Assembly (NCBI GenBank): GCA_020284085.1
Contig: JACEVL010000427.1
Span: 195,001 to 259,000 of the forward strand
Direction: 5' to 3'
Origin: Aporrectodea caliginosa
Taxonomy: Eukaryota > Annelida > Clitellata > Crassiclitellata > Lumbricidae
DNA: 64,000 bases
A program made the translations under genes and the position numbers. Below are positions 34,552 to 46,870 of this stretch, piece by piece. The notes beneath the pieces were generated by a model that saw only the letters and a program-made list of their open reading frames with translations, was not told where the DNA came from and ran no database searches. Positions within the stretch are counted from its first letter, which is position 1; each line of letters begins with the position of its first letter.

Positions 34552-36295
34552 TCAATCGGCGGTAATAATGCAAATGGTCGGCCTTCGCGCATTCGTTCGA
34601 TTTGAATCGACATTGTTACACGCGTTCATGTGATTGTTCTTCGCTGCGGACCAATACGGTTCCGTTTCGTTGTTGTTCGCCATCGTTGTTCCGGTATCTA
34701 TGATAATGTCATGCGTCATCCGGTCAGGAAGGCGTGGCTGAGTTGAAGCACCGCCCACGAGTGGGCCGAGCTGAGACGCTGCTCCGCCCACTAGCGGGCC
34801 GAACTGAGACGACGCCCCGCCCCCAACAAGGTTCGGCTGCGAATGCCCGCCCACTGTTAGCCTGGGCCGCATCGCGTCGCCGTCCATACGCTGAGTCATA
34901 TCCCCGCCCACTGTTAGCGCCGGCTGAGAAACTGCTCCGCCCACAAGGATACGCGGTTGAGATGAAGCTCCTCCCACGTAGCTCGGACAGCTCTGGACGT
35001 GTACGTAGTTCTGACTGTCCTCGTTGTCCGTTTCGCGGTGGTAGAAGTAATTGAAGTTGGACACGATGACTGGAACGGGCAGGGCGATGGTCAGCACCCC
35101 GGCGATGGCGCACAACGACCCGACGAGCTTACCCCAGGCGCTGATTGGCCGCATGTCGCCGTAGCCAACGGTCGTCATGGTAACGACTGCCCACCAGAAC
35201 GCATCGGGAATGCTGCTGAACTGGGTCTCATCGGAGTCGGCCTCGGCGAAGTAGACGGCGCTGGAGAAGAGGATGACGCAGATGAGGAGGAAGAAGATGA
35301 GGAGCCCCAGCTCCCGCATGCTGGCGCGGATCGTCTGGCCGAGGATCTGCAGGCCCTTGGAGTGGCGCGACAGCTTGAAGATCCGGAAGACCCTAACGAG
35401 ACGGATGACCCGGAGGATGGCCAGCGACATGGCCTGATTGTTCGTCCGGCTTTCGTCGGCGATGATCGTGGCGAGGGTGATGAAGTAGGGTATGATGGCG
35501 ACGAGGTCGATCAGGTTCATAAGGTTCTTGAAGAAGTAGAGGTGGTTGGGAGAGGCGGCGAAGCGGATCGCCAGTTCAGACGTGAACCAAACGATGCAAG
35601 CGGTCTCTATTATGAAGAATGGTTCGTTGAAGGTCGGGATGTCGTCCTCCTCGAACAGAGGCCCCTGAGGCGTCGAACTGTTCGATGACGTGTGGTTGAG
35701 GACGCGATAGTGCCTGAACTGGGGCAGGGTTTCCATACAGAACGTCACGATCGACAGGAGAATGATGGCCACCGACATGATCGCTATGATCCGAGCCGCG
35801 ATCGAACTCTCCGGATACTCGAACAGCAGCCAGAGTTTTCGCTGGAAAGGCCGCTTCGGCATCGGCTTCTCCTCCTCGCGGATGAATCCCTCGTCTTCGC
35901 GGTACTTCTCGATCGCCTCGTCGCTCAGTTCGTAGAACTTGATCTCCTCAGAGAAGATATCCAGAGGTACGTTGACCGGCCTTCGTAGCCGACCCCCGCT
36001 CTGGTAGAAGTAGAGGATGGCGTCAAAACTCGGTCGATTCCGGTCGAAGAAGAACTCGTTTCGTACGGGGTCGTAGTGTCTGTTCCTGCGGATGGGGTCG
36101 CCGAGCAGGGTGTCTGGAAATCGGTTCAACGTCTTCAGCTGGGTTTCGAATCGCAGACCGCTCACGTTTATCACAACTCGATCGGTAGACGGCGCGCCGT
36201 GCACGATGACGTCAGACTCGTCGTTCCCATAGTGAACGGAACTTCCCGATTTGCCTCCGATGAGAGACGAGGTTTCGTTATCACGTGATATCCGC
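34552..36295 (-). CDS. Kv1 (Shaker-type) voltage-gated potassium channel, core exon
   Basis: The exon opens after a TTTATTTCAG acceptor (36296-36305 side) and runs 580 codons to TGA at 34552-34554. Counting from the His codon region at 36204 as residue 1, the T1 tetramerisation domain is about 9-107 ([19 protein letters not shown] is Kv1-like). S1 is about 136-157 and S2 about 195-217; the S1-S2 loop holds two N-glycosylation sequons (NHT, NSS). S3 is about 228-248. S4 is 260-280 with R265, R268, R271, R274, K277 and R280. S5 is about 300-319, the filter TVGYGD is 345-350, and S6 has the PVP hinge at 376-378. The 160-residue C-tail is glycine-rich. It should form K+-selective tetramers in excitable-cell membranes. 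There is no in-frame ATG near the exon start, so an upstream coding exon is needed; the 53844-54523 exon fits. Confidence 0.95.
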
Positions 36296-36379
36296 CTGAA
36301 ATAAATGAAGCAACGGTTTCAGTGAGAGACCGTAAACTGATTGGTGCCTGGTTCTTCTCTTCTCACACTGCCATTCATC

Positions 36380-36872
36380 AACCATGACGATGACGATGGG
36401 CAACACCTTCGCCAACACCACAACCGTCACCGTTACCATCACATTCACTCACCATCACAGAGCTATAGTGCATTCACTATCAGCACGTAAAATATCAATA
36501 TTAGACAGACATGCTGACATACAGGTATCAGAGACCGGCACCTCAAGTCGACACCACATTCACCACTACCACCATTGTATTCACTCACCAAGAACACAAA
36601 TACCACAACCACTACCACTCCACCACCACCACACTACCACTACCACCATCCACCACCACCACCACCACCACCACCACCACCACCACCACCACCACCAACA
36701 CCACCACCACCAACACCACCATGCACCACCACCACCACCACCACCACAACCATAACCACCAAATTCACTCACCACCAGTGACACATACCACCACCGCCAT
36801 CACTCTTCATCACCATCGCCTACCCTCAACCACCATCACCACAACAACCACCACCACAACCACCCTAATACC
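36380..36872. repeat. (CAC)n-rich tract
   Basis: Degenerate ACC/CAC triplets surround a pure (CAC)n core (36645-36720). His/Pro/Thr frames here are artefacts. It lies just inside the Kv intron. Confidence 0.95.
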
Positions 36873-36888
36873 CATCATGAGACACGGT

Positions 36889-37065
36889 ACTTCCCGATTG
36901 GCTTGGAGCGCTCGTGTTGTAACGCAAAGAGTGCGGGTTCGAGCTTCCTCTCCATGGGTATGGAACCTGAACAAGTCTACTCTACTCACAATGCTCAGCG
37001 CCATCGACTGATGCTTGGTCGTTAGATAGTGGCGCTTAATAAATGCGCAATACTAATAATACCAA
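36889..37065 (+). mobile_element. tRNA-derived SINE (family 1)
   Basis: The head CGATTGGCTTGGAGCGCTC, B box GCGGGTTCGAGCTTC, core CTCACAATGCTCAGCGCCATC and 3' end GTTAGATAGTGGCGCTTAATAAATGC are followed by AATACTAATAATACC. Confidence 0.85.
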
Positions 37066-37399
37066 CAACACCTTCATCAAAACCAATACCACTACAAGAT
37101 CCATGACAGCGTTTGAGGGCTGAATAAGTACAGAGTTAATCATTACGAAGAAAATGTAACAGAAATTAGAAATTGTTTAAGATTCTGTCAACCATCATCC
37201 GGCAGAGTTTATCGATGAGTGTCACGAAAGACTATTAGGCCATCGATAAGATCCGAATTAGATTAAAATTGCATTTCCTAGGTCTATAGATTGGACATAC
37301 AGTACATTGCCTCCACGCCTCCAAACATTTATATGGCACTTTCGAGTATGCCTAATACTCATTATCAGAGTCCTAACAGTTAGAAAGCGTATCAGCGTA

Positions 37400-37492
37400 T
37401 ACTGCTGTTGCTGCTGCTACTGCTATTGCTACTACTACAACTACTACAGCAACAACAAGTACTGCTACTACTGCATACTGCTGCTGCTACTG

Positions 37493-37527
<35 letters not shown>

Positions 37528-37553
37528 ACTACTACTACTACTACTACTACTAT

Positions 37554-37612
<59 letters not shown>

Positions 37613-37615
37613 ATT
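37400..37615. repeat. (CTG)n/(CTA)n microsatellite
   Basis: Compound trinucleotide array in the Kv intron. Confidence 0.95.
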
Positions 37616-37619
37616 AGCA

Positions 37620-38760
37620 ACTTCTATTGAGCCGGTCGGTGTCTAATGCACAAGGCATCATCCGATGGTGCACCGAAGCCCGGCCGTAATCAGGTCAATA
37701 TCCAGAAGGTCATTCCGCTATATACAAACATTCAGATATGGTCGGATTTAATCGAAGACATTTTCTCCCATCAGAGATAACAGCCAGACAGCTTATCTGA
37801 AAAGAGTATAGGTATAAGAATGGTTTAACAATCTCCAGTGGGTCCAGTGCGATATCTGTTTAATATTGGAAAATTAATTATATTTCGTACAATGGGAGGC
37901 GGAGGGCCGTTGTATAGGCCTTATGGTAGAGATCAGAGAAGGGCCGGATATTGACGCCATGGGTCTGGCTGCTCCTCCACCGCAGCGTCGAGTCCGCCAA
38001 AAACTTTGCCCTCCTACGTAACCAACCGATCGTCGACACTCAAGCTATACCTATGCACACTTCCACGAGGAGCATTAGCTTCATCAACATCATCGGCAAC
38101 ACCGCCAGCCGCCAGGGGTCTCTCGGCACCAAATGACGTAAGTGCATAGATTTGCATTTAATTAGCGGCAAACGGGAACTATAGAGAAAAGTTAGCTCAT
38201 GAGGATTTCAGAGAAGGGGTGGAGGAAAGAGAAGAGATTCCCACAGTTTTCCTTTAGAATACAGACAGACATGTCTGACTGACTGACTGACAGACATACA
38301 GACTGACTTACATGCACTTACTTACTTACTAAAAACGAGACACAGACAATGAAGGACGGACAGAAAGACAGAAGTAGGGAAGTCTATCTTGACAGACAGA
38401 CAGGCAGTCAGACAGACAGGTAGGCAGACATTTAGCAAGACATTATAATTATGAGGTCAACGAGAACGATGTGAAAACAGATGCACGACCAGATGCAGAA
38501 AAAACGAGTATGTAACGACCTAGAAACAAAACCCAATTTTCAAAGATTTATTTTAAAAATCAAACTGGCATTTCGAAAAAAAACACACACAGGCAGACAG
38601 ACAGGCGCGAATACTATAGGCGGTCGCAGACGTTCAGCGACAAAGCAGAATAATTACCTGTCAGAAACAGACAATGAAGAAGATGAAGAAGCTTCAGATT
38701 GACAACAAATAAACCCAGTGGCCGAAGCCCTCACCAACATAACAGTCATCCATTACTAAG
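37620..38760. other. No gene recognised
   Basis: The stretch is unique sequence with (GACA)n-like fragments at 38265-38440. A 73-codon frame at 38481-38702 (ending SETDNEEDEEASD) is mildly protein-like, but has no supporting splice sites. Confidence 0.5.
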
Positions 38761-38764
38761 TATG

Positions 38765-39206
38765 TAGGTATGCATGTATGCCTGTGTGTGCGTTTGTATA
38801 TAGCCTATGTATCATGTACTATGTATGTATGTATTTATGTATGTATGCTTGAATATGTTTGTATTTACATGTGCAAGTATTTCTTCTTCTTGTTTCTCTC
38901 GATTGCTCATCACCCGTTGGTGTCGATTGGACATGTCTCACTGTCTTTCTCCAACATTACAGTCATCCTCAACTACGTATATATGCATGTATAATTGTAT
39001 ATATATACGTATGCCTATGTGTGCTTGTGTATATATAGCCTATGTATCATGTACTATATATGTGTCTAGTTATGTAGGTATGTTTGAATATGTATGCATG
39101 TATGAAGGTATGTATATGCGCAAGTATTTCTTCTTCTTGTTTCTGTCGATGGTTCATCACCCGTTGGTGTTGAGTGCATATAGGTCTCACTGTCTTTCTC
39201 CACTCG
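38765..39206. repeat. ~240-bp tandem duplication
   Basis: Two units (about 38765-39000 and 39005-39206) share ATAGCCTATGTATCATGTACTA, GCAAGTATTTCTTCTTCTTG, CTCATCACCCGTTGGTG/TTCATCACCCGTTGGTG and CTCACTGTCTTTCTCCA. The second copy leads into a LINE fragment, whose last codons are duplicated in the first. Confidence 0.75.
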
Positions 39207-39725
39207 TTTCGATCTTGGACCGCCAGACTCGGCCTTTGCACATCCAGCTTGTTCCAATCTCTGACATCATCGAGCCAGACTCTATTTGGTCTAGTCCTCT
39301 AAACCCTGTGCCCTCGTACATTCCGCACACGATCTGCTTAATCAGCCTGGTATTGTCCATCCTAGAGATATGTCCAAAGAAATTGAGCTTTCTTTCCATC
39401 ATTTGCTGTATGATGTTTCTTGTGAACTGAACTCTTCCTCGCAATTCTTTATTTGCTATTTTCTGCTGCCAACTTATGCGTAGAATTCTTCTCTAGCATC
39501 TCGTCTCAAATGCCAGCATATCTATCCTTGTCCTGTTTGTGCAACGTCCACGATTCACACGATTCACACACGCATAGGACAACGCTGAATACATGTGTTG
39601 CATAACTTGCATTACGATCTTCACACTCGTGTGAACACCGATCTCTCGGCTCCTCCGAAAGTTGTCAAAACCTGTCATCGCTCTAGCAGTATTTGTTATT
39701 CTTCTCCTCGTCTCATCTCATCGCC
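39115..39725 (-). mobile_element. Non-LTR retrotransposon fragment (endonuclease-RT type, C-terminal part)
   Basis: On the - strand the frames read TRIDMLAFETRC, RRILRISWQQKIANKEL, RGRVQFTRNIIQQMMERKL, NFFGHISRMDNTRLIKQIV and a shared C-terminus. This block order is common at the end of RTE-like/other invertebrate LINE ORF2. Stop codons break the frame. Confidence 0.75.
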
Positions 39726-40439
39726 GTAGTCGTATAAATTTACGTACAATTATATATATATACACTTAATTATGCATGCTCATGTATAATACATTTATGT
39801 ATGTGTAATGCGCGCCTAAAGAACAAGTCCTATAAGTCTCATACATTGTAAGTCCCATAAGTCTCATAAGTCCCATAAGTCGGAGCGCTGTTTGAAACAG
39901 CCTTCGTCAGAAGTACATAATCAACAGCAAATCCACACTGAGGAGTAACTTATAATTGCCGTTAGCGAAGTAATTAACACTAAAGAAGAACCGCGTAATT
40001 ATTACACTTCAAAAAGGACCGCTAATATCAATAAGAAATTAATGCTGGAACGATGGCGCATTTAATAGACATAAAAGGACCGCGCGGACGTCAAAATTGA
40101 CGTCTGCTGTGTGATGTCAGACGCGTTGAAACTCGTTCTTCTCTGTAGTTACGTGTTTCGGTCGAGAAAACATCTGGACCTGACTGATTACGTGAGTAAT
40201 TGTAACAGGAAGTTTCTTGTTAAAATATCAAAGCGTCACGTCATCTTTCTAAATGATTACCAGACGTTTTTAAAGCGCACGCCAAAAAATCAAACTCCAG
40301 ATTCGGTGTTGAAAGGCCAGTGCGTTGGCAATCAGCAGTGGATGTAAACAGATTTCCACTTTAAAAAACTTTTTAACGGCGCTTAGAAACAGCAGCGGAG
40401 CCATCAGTCACAGTCGAATAACCACTACCGTCTCCCGTG

Positions 40440-40830
40440 TTTTGATACGGTAAAGGGTAGAGAGGAAGAGGAGGAAAATAGGATGCAAGGAATATGAGGA
40501 ACAAAGCTAAAGGAGAACGCTTTTGATGGGGAACAAAGGAGAAGAAAAGCAGAAAAACGGTAAGAGCGGAGGGAGAGCACCGTTTGAAAGAATAGCAAAG
40601 ATGAATATAAAATACAGGAGGAAAGAATGGCGCGGAGGGAGTACCTGTATAAAAAAATGAAGGAGAACAAAAAGGAGGAGCAGGAGGAAGAGAAGAATTA
40701 GAGGGATTGCCACTGTTTTAAAATGAATGAGAACAAAGAGGATCAGGATCAGTAGGAAGAATAGGAGGAAAAGAAGAGGCAGAGACTAGAGGGAGAGGAG
40801 AGGCAGAGAGACCAGAGGACTGGGTCTATT
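40440..40830. repeat. Purine-rich AGGAGAA tract
   Basis: A low-complexity GA-rich region contains diverged AGGAGGAAGAAAAG units. Confidence 0.7.
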
Positions 40831-40997
40831 TGCGTCTCTGGCGATACGTGACTTCGGTTATACAGAACGAGCAGCGAATGCATCGACCTAGATAGTGCAA
40901 GTCACGCCAGGCACCGGTCCATGCATGGTTGGTGACGTAAGTGCCTAAATCATGGACCAAACAATACAACAGTTGTAACTAACACAATCAGATCCAA

Positions 40998-41150
40998 TCC
41001 TCCTCCTCCTCCTCCTCCTCCTACTCCTTCTCCTCCTCCTCTTCCTTCTCCTTCTCCTTCTCCTTCTCCTCCTTCTCCTCCTCCTCCTCCTTCTCCTCAT
41101 CCTCCTCCTCCTTCTCCTCATTCTCTTTCTCCTCTTTCCTTCCTCGTTAC
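40998..41150. repeat. (TCC)n/(TTC)n polypyrimidine tract
   Basis: This is near-pure pyrimidine on the + strand. Confidence 0.9.
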
Positions 41151-41335
41151 AGTCGTCAGCATCATCCCAATCATCCCAATCATCCTGATCAACCTGATAT
41201 ACCTCGTCGACCTGATAATAGTAATAAACAAGCACTAATAGTTAAAAAATTATAATTACAACTGGGCATTGTTAAAGAAAATTAAGATAACTCAGTACAG
41301 TGAACTAGGTTTTATATGTATAATTATAAATATAA

Positions 41336-41336
41336 T

Positions 41337-41377
<41 letters not shown>

Positions 41378-41395
41378 CAACAACAACAACAATAA
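41336..41395. repeat. (CAG)n/(CAA)n microsatellite
   Basis: A pure (AGC)n run turns into (AAC)n. Confidence 0.95.
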
Positions 41396-41544
41396 TACCC
41401 TAGTTAATGTTATAATTGTTTTAAGTTTTAAATATCCGGAGGCACACAGGATCCCCCAGCGACTTAGGCATTAATTAAGAACACTGAAAATCGTTTCGTT
41501 GAGATCCTGTGCGGCAAAAGTATCATTTTAATTACAATTATTTC

Positions 41545-41955
<411 letters not shown>

Positions 41956-41956
41956 A

Positions 41957-42050
41957 CTATGCATTTATTAAGCGCCAGTGCGTTACTATCCAATGATCAA
42001 GCATTGATCGATGGCGCTGAGCAATTGTCAATGAGGGACTTAATAGTATG
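41957..42050 (-). mobile_element. tRNA-derived SINE (family 1), 3' part
   Basis: On the - strand: GTCCCTCATTGACAATTGC, CAGCGCCATCGATCAATGC and CTGGCGCTTAATAAATGC, then (AAT)n. Confidence 0.75.
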
Positions 42051-42072
42051 CGCTAAGAGTTTTGGTACAGTA

Positions 42073-42893
42073 CATTACACCAGGGGTTTTCAAACTGTGG
42101 TACGCGTACCCCTGGGGGTACGCCAGGTGTCGCTAAGGGGTACGCGAAAAATTTCAAAAAAAAATGTTCCCTAAGTTTATGGACTTCATGTCCATCTTTC
42201 TTTCATTAGCTATTCTACGTCCACCATTCGCTTATTTTCTGTACATTTCTATGAGTTTATGCCATCGGATGTAGGCCTATTAGGCTACAGCGTTGCCGGC
42301 TGATTTTTCAGTCCAGGAAATAGACCAGTTTATTGAACTATCATGTGATGGTTGATTGAAGAACGAATTCAAGAAAGACATTGATTTTTGGCTGAAACGA
42401 AGAGCTGAATATGTATTAATTTCTGACAGAGCTTTAAACGTTTTGATTCCCTTCGGCACGTCATTTCTGTGTAAAACAGGTTTTTCAGCTATGCTTGCGT
42501 TCAAAAACAAATACAGAACAAAGCTTCAACTCGAACCAGATTTGCGATTGAAATTGACATAATATTAAACCAGATAATATTATTGTAAATCCGTGCTTGT
42601 CAAAACAAGCCCACTGCTCACATTAACGCTTTCTCATAGTGATTTTATTTTTCCTTTTTGTTGATAGGCCCTATGACTACATTCTTAAAATTAAAATTAT
42701 ATTACTTTTAAAATTTTCTACATATATGACTAAAACCCGGTTTGCACCAATGATTCAAAAAGGAGTTGTTAATTGCAAGGGGACTTCACGCTCGCATGCT
42801 GTTTTTGATCTGACCTTGTTGGGGGTACGCCAGAATTCGATTTTTTTCCTAGGGGTACAATAAAAATAAAGTTTGAAAACCGCTGCATTACAC
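42073..42893. mobile_element. hAT DNA transposon, internally deleted
   Basis: CATTACAC flanks it exactly (42073-42080 and 42886-42893). The 805-bp element begins CAGGGGTTTTCAAACTGTGG and its other end reads CAGCGGTTTTCAAACTTTAT on the opposite strand. Both subterminal regions carry GGGGGTACGC/GTACCCCTAGG. It holds a remnant of the transposase dimerisation domain (next entry). CAG-type TIRs with an 8-bp duplication are diagnostic for hAT. Confidence 0.9.
42356..42562 (+). pseudogene. hAT transposase C-terminal remnant
   Basis: The frame has FWLKRRAEYVLISDRALNVL, then PFGTSFLCKTGFSAML and KNKYRTKLQLEPDLRLKLT. This matches the C-terminal hAT dimerisation block (LS..A...LL.PF.T..LCE.GFSAL..KTK.R..L). 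Only about 65 codons of a normally 500-700 residue transposase survive, so it is non-functional. Confidence 0.75.
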
Positions 42894-43192
42894 AATAAAA
42901 CAGACGAAGCTCTGCATTAAACGAAGCTCTACCATGTAATAGGGCCTATGGTCTTAAAAAGTCTGTAAGGTAAAGATCGTAGGCTCATTTATATCGGAAT
43001 TAATATTCAGACGGCGGAGTTATGTGTTTGCACAGATCTGACTGATTGGAAATAATCAAAAACAAATCTCAGATATCTAGCCTACATATTATATTGGTCC
43101 ATATGTTATCCTAATTGGGCTCAATAGGATCAGACTATCCTGCTTCAAGCGAACTATTAATCTGCAACGCAGATGCGCAGTCCATAGCTTTA

Positions 43193-43462
43193 CGACTATG
43201 ATGTTCATGTGGCTATGAGATCATGGTGTTCCAATGGCTATAATAAGACCATGTTGCTCCATAGATATAGGCTACAACCATGGTGTTCCCATAGTTATAA
43301 GACAATGTTGTTCCCATAGCTATAAGATCATGGCGTCCCAAAAGCTATAAGACCATAGTGTTCTCATAGCTACAAAATCATGATGCTCCTATATCTATAA
43401 GACCGTAGTGTTTCCACAGATAAAAGAATGCAGTATTCCCATACTCACAAGACCAATGACCA
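43193..43462. repeat. Degenerate ~30-bp minisatellite
   Basis: About nine units of the form CCATAGCTATAAGACCATGGTGTT lie in tandem with substitutions and small indels. Confidence 0.8.
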
Positions 43463-43659
43463 TGGTTTGCATTTTCATCTCACAGTATAGGCCTACCCGA
43501 CGAAGCTGTACATTATAAGAACCTTAATCTATTGTAAGAATGTAGAATTTGCTAAATTAATATCGAGTTTAATATAAGTTTAAAACCTGACTTAAAGTTA
43601 AACTTGAGGAAATTATATATACACAGCACCACCTTTAAAACTAATCTACAAAGTTCGTC

Positions 43660-43750
43660 ACGTGATCATGTAATCGTAAACTCTAAACTTCTAAAGCGCC
43701 ACTTGAAAGCCAAGCTTATGGTTCCAGCTTATTCACGTATTCACGTATTA
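43660..43750 (-). mobile_element. LINE 3'-UTR fragment
   Basis: The reverse complement has ACGTGAATAAGCTGG..AAGTGGCGCTTTAGAAGTTTAG..TACGATTACATGA, the same family as 26855-26945. Confidence 0.55.
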
Positions 43751-44029
43751 CCAATGACTGTACGTGCTATAATTAGATAGTCCGACAAAAACTAGGTTTC
43801 AAAAGAAGATAGGGATGTAACCTGGAAATGCCACGTTGAAGCCTAGAGGCGAATAGCAGTTTCCAACGCGCCTTAGCGATATCACCACAAGAGCAATATT
43901 ATCAAGAGTTGTGACACATATATTACACAAGCGGCGTCTCATACGATAAGAGAGCTCCGACGAGTTAAGATGAGTCTCTGATTCTAACGAAGTGAATTGC
44001 GAAAAGCCGAAATCAGTGGCGCCCGGCAC

Positions 44030-44730
44030 TCTATGTAGATTGGAAGAATGACTCGTCTGCTTTAAGTAAGGAAGAATGCTGACGCCGGGAGGGATGTTAG
44101 ATGTGGGTCAGGAAAGATTATCAACGGCCTTCATCACCTGAACATGCACACTCACCGGTCAAGGTGGTTCTTGTCTTTTCTTCTCTTATCATTTCGATAG
44201 ATTAGTTTGTTATGTCTCAGGGTTCTATTATCGGGCGACATCAAGTCTAATTCTAATCGTGAAATCTTTAGTTGGTGTTGTGGAATGATTCCTTATTTAA
44301 CCATCGGTAATAATCGTGGGTTTTGGATGACATATGGTAGCATATTATAGGCTGCCAATTTGGATTGATCGACCTTGCCAATGCCTGCCCGTGAGTGATC
44401 TCCTGGTTTTAGTGTTTTGACTTGAGAATGTGCTTTATCTGCTACCAGCTAGGAATGCCATTCGGTAAGGTCATTCGTCTGTCGTCAGTGTAGTCTCGTC
44501 CTAAGTGCAATATGGACCAGGAATAACACCGTACATCAACTGTCAACTCTGGATACGACTCCGTTGGATAGGCTCTGCGTGTATAATGCGAAAGCTCGTC
44601 AGTGGTGGCATCTCTAGTTAGTAGAAGAAAAAAAGCATTTCCTAAAGCTAACCCATAAAGGTCAATGACAGAGACAGAGAGAAGGAGAGATAGACAGACA
44701 TAAGACAGACAGACACAGACAGAAAGAGAC

Positions 44731-44761
<31 letters not shown>

Positions 44762-45625
44762 TACAGAGACAGACAGAGACAGACAGAAAGAGATAGAGAG
44801 AGTCTACGGAGAAATACGATTTGGAAAGAGTGTACTTCTTTAGTTATGATCTAGAGACCAATATAAATTTTGCAGAACAACGTCGCCTTTGAAGAAATCT
44901 CAAGCCAGCAGGAAAAATGCTTGGACACCAAAGTGCATCCTTGTCCTGTGGACACTCAGAATGACAGTGCATCTGCTCTGGAAGCTTTATACCAACAAAG
45001 CTATTTTATGTTAGAACTTATAAAGCCTTTAAATAGAATGTACGCCATGCGACGCCAAGTAACCTGGCGTACGCCCAGTCAGCCAGACCATCGAAAGTAG
45101 GTGGGTTTGGCTGTGGCGCTTCCTAAAGAAAGTTACAAACATAGTGATGGCGATGTCAACGTGAACCTTAAACTTCTCTGCTACGCCAACATCTAAATAA
45201 AATTCCAAAGCTTTCGGAAGTGCCAGAGAAACCGAGTGAAAGCTTCGGTGGTCTATAAACGTTAGCGAGAGTGATGTATGTTAACAGCGGCCGTCATCAC
45301 ATCAAAGGGACTTGGGAAAGGTATTAGCCGAGCCAAAGACAGTCAGCGCCAACGCAGCTTCATAAAGGAAGCTTAATTCCATGGCTGCGCTCTGTCGTGG
45401 CTCACGAAGTAATGAAATTGAATGAGAAGTAATGATCCGACGAGGGAAGAACCAAAGAACTATGGGGCGTTCCCTGGCTTAATTTAGTTCCCGAATGCTA
45501 AGCCGAGACCTAGTTGACGGAACTTATTATACTGGGTGAATTCGTCTGTTGAAAAAGAGTCAACAATACGATGTGAATGCAGACGAAAAATGTACCGAAG
45601 TTCGTTATTTTCATCATAAAACACT
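44030..45625. other. No gene recognised
   Basis: The stretch is unique sequence with a (GACA)n tract at 44668-44800. No convincing coding region or element end was seen. Confidence 0.55.
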
Positions 45626-45634
45626 GTTCCTATT

Positions 45635-45659
45635 TAATGATGATGATGATGATGATGAT

Positions 45660-45694
<35 letters not shown>

Positions 45695-45714
45695 TGATGA
45701 TAATAATAATAATG

Positions 45715-45811
<97 letters not shown>

Positions 45812-45857
45812 TAGGCCTAATAATAATAATAATAATAATAATAACAATAATAATAAC

Positions 45858-45944
<87 letters not shown>

Positions 45945-46425
45945 TCAAGGCTGAGGGATCCTTAATAATAAGGTAAAAAATAATAATAATAATAAACAAC
46001 AATAGCAGCAGCAGAAGCAGCAACAGCAGTAGCAGTAGCCTAATAGTTCTAGGCGCGTTCACTGATGTTGTGGAGAACGAGGCCTAATTTTCCAGATACC
46101 CGTTAGAGCTCCTACCATAACTTTTTTTTATTCCTATGGATTACACAAACCTCGTGTAAAAAAGATAATAATAATAATAATTTCTCTTTCTCTTTCAACG
46201 ACTCGCTATAAACCTCCAGCGTTTCAACACCGTCGCGTTTCGGGTAATCTTTCGGACAAAAACTAGATAACATCAATCCAGAATAGTAGTCTTTTCCAGC
46301 AGTCTCCGGACTTTTTAGGCCATCCGAGGGATCTTTGATACCTCGGGTAAAATAACAACAACAATAAAAAATAAAAATAAAATAATAATAATAATAATAA
46401 TAATGTTATAGCGTGCATGCTAATC

Positions 46426-46469
<44 letters not shown>

Positions 46470-46540
46470 TACAATAAATAATAGTAATAATAAATTATAG
46501 TAATAACAATGACAATAAATAATAGTGATTCGATTCATTC
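45635..46540. repeat. (GAT)n/(GAC)n then (TAA)n microsatellites
   Basis: (ATG)n and (ACG ATG)n occur at 45637-45700, then about 240 bp of (AAT)n to 45945, with shorter (AAT)n blocks at 45980, 46165, 46380 and 46425. Asn/Ile/Leu homopolymer frames are artefacts. Confidence 0.95.
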
Positions 46541-46739
46541 TTCTGCTGGTGATTGAAACTCTTTAAGTCGATAAAACAAACTTAGGCGGACATCCTACAT
46601 TAGTCCTAATTGTTTTACAAAGAAACTAAATCCAAACAACAAGACTTTCTGTACGCGACTTCCTCTTCCTTTTCAGAATATTGTTGAGGTGAGTCTTCGA
46701 TTATGATAAATTACAGCTCTATGATAACCTACAGCTTGC

Positions 46740-46870
46740 AGGCCTACTTACATAAGGCCTACGTACAGAAGGCCTACGTACAGAAGGCCTACGTACAGAA
46801 GGCCTACGTAGAAATATCGCCTACGCCGCCTACCTATACAGATGGCCTACCTATACAGATGGCCTATAGC
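46740..46870. repeat. Short minisatellites GGCCTACGTACAGAA and GGCCTACCTATACAGAT
   Basis: Four 16-bp units are followed by two or three 18-bp units sharing the GGCCTAC start. Confidence 0.9.

Noticed and set aside
34734..35988. Long + strand frames (106, 229 and 98 codons) opposite the Kv core exon
   Set aside because: They are antisense shadows of the strongly supported channel coding sequence and have no domain or splice support.
36202..36204. Start of the Kv protein at 36204
   Set aside because: The codon is GTG (Val), not ATG, and the frame continues upstream 30 codons to a good splice acceptor. The true start must be in another exon.
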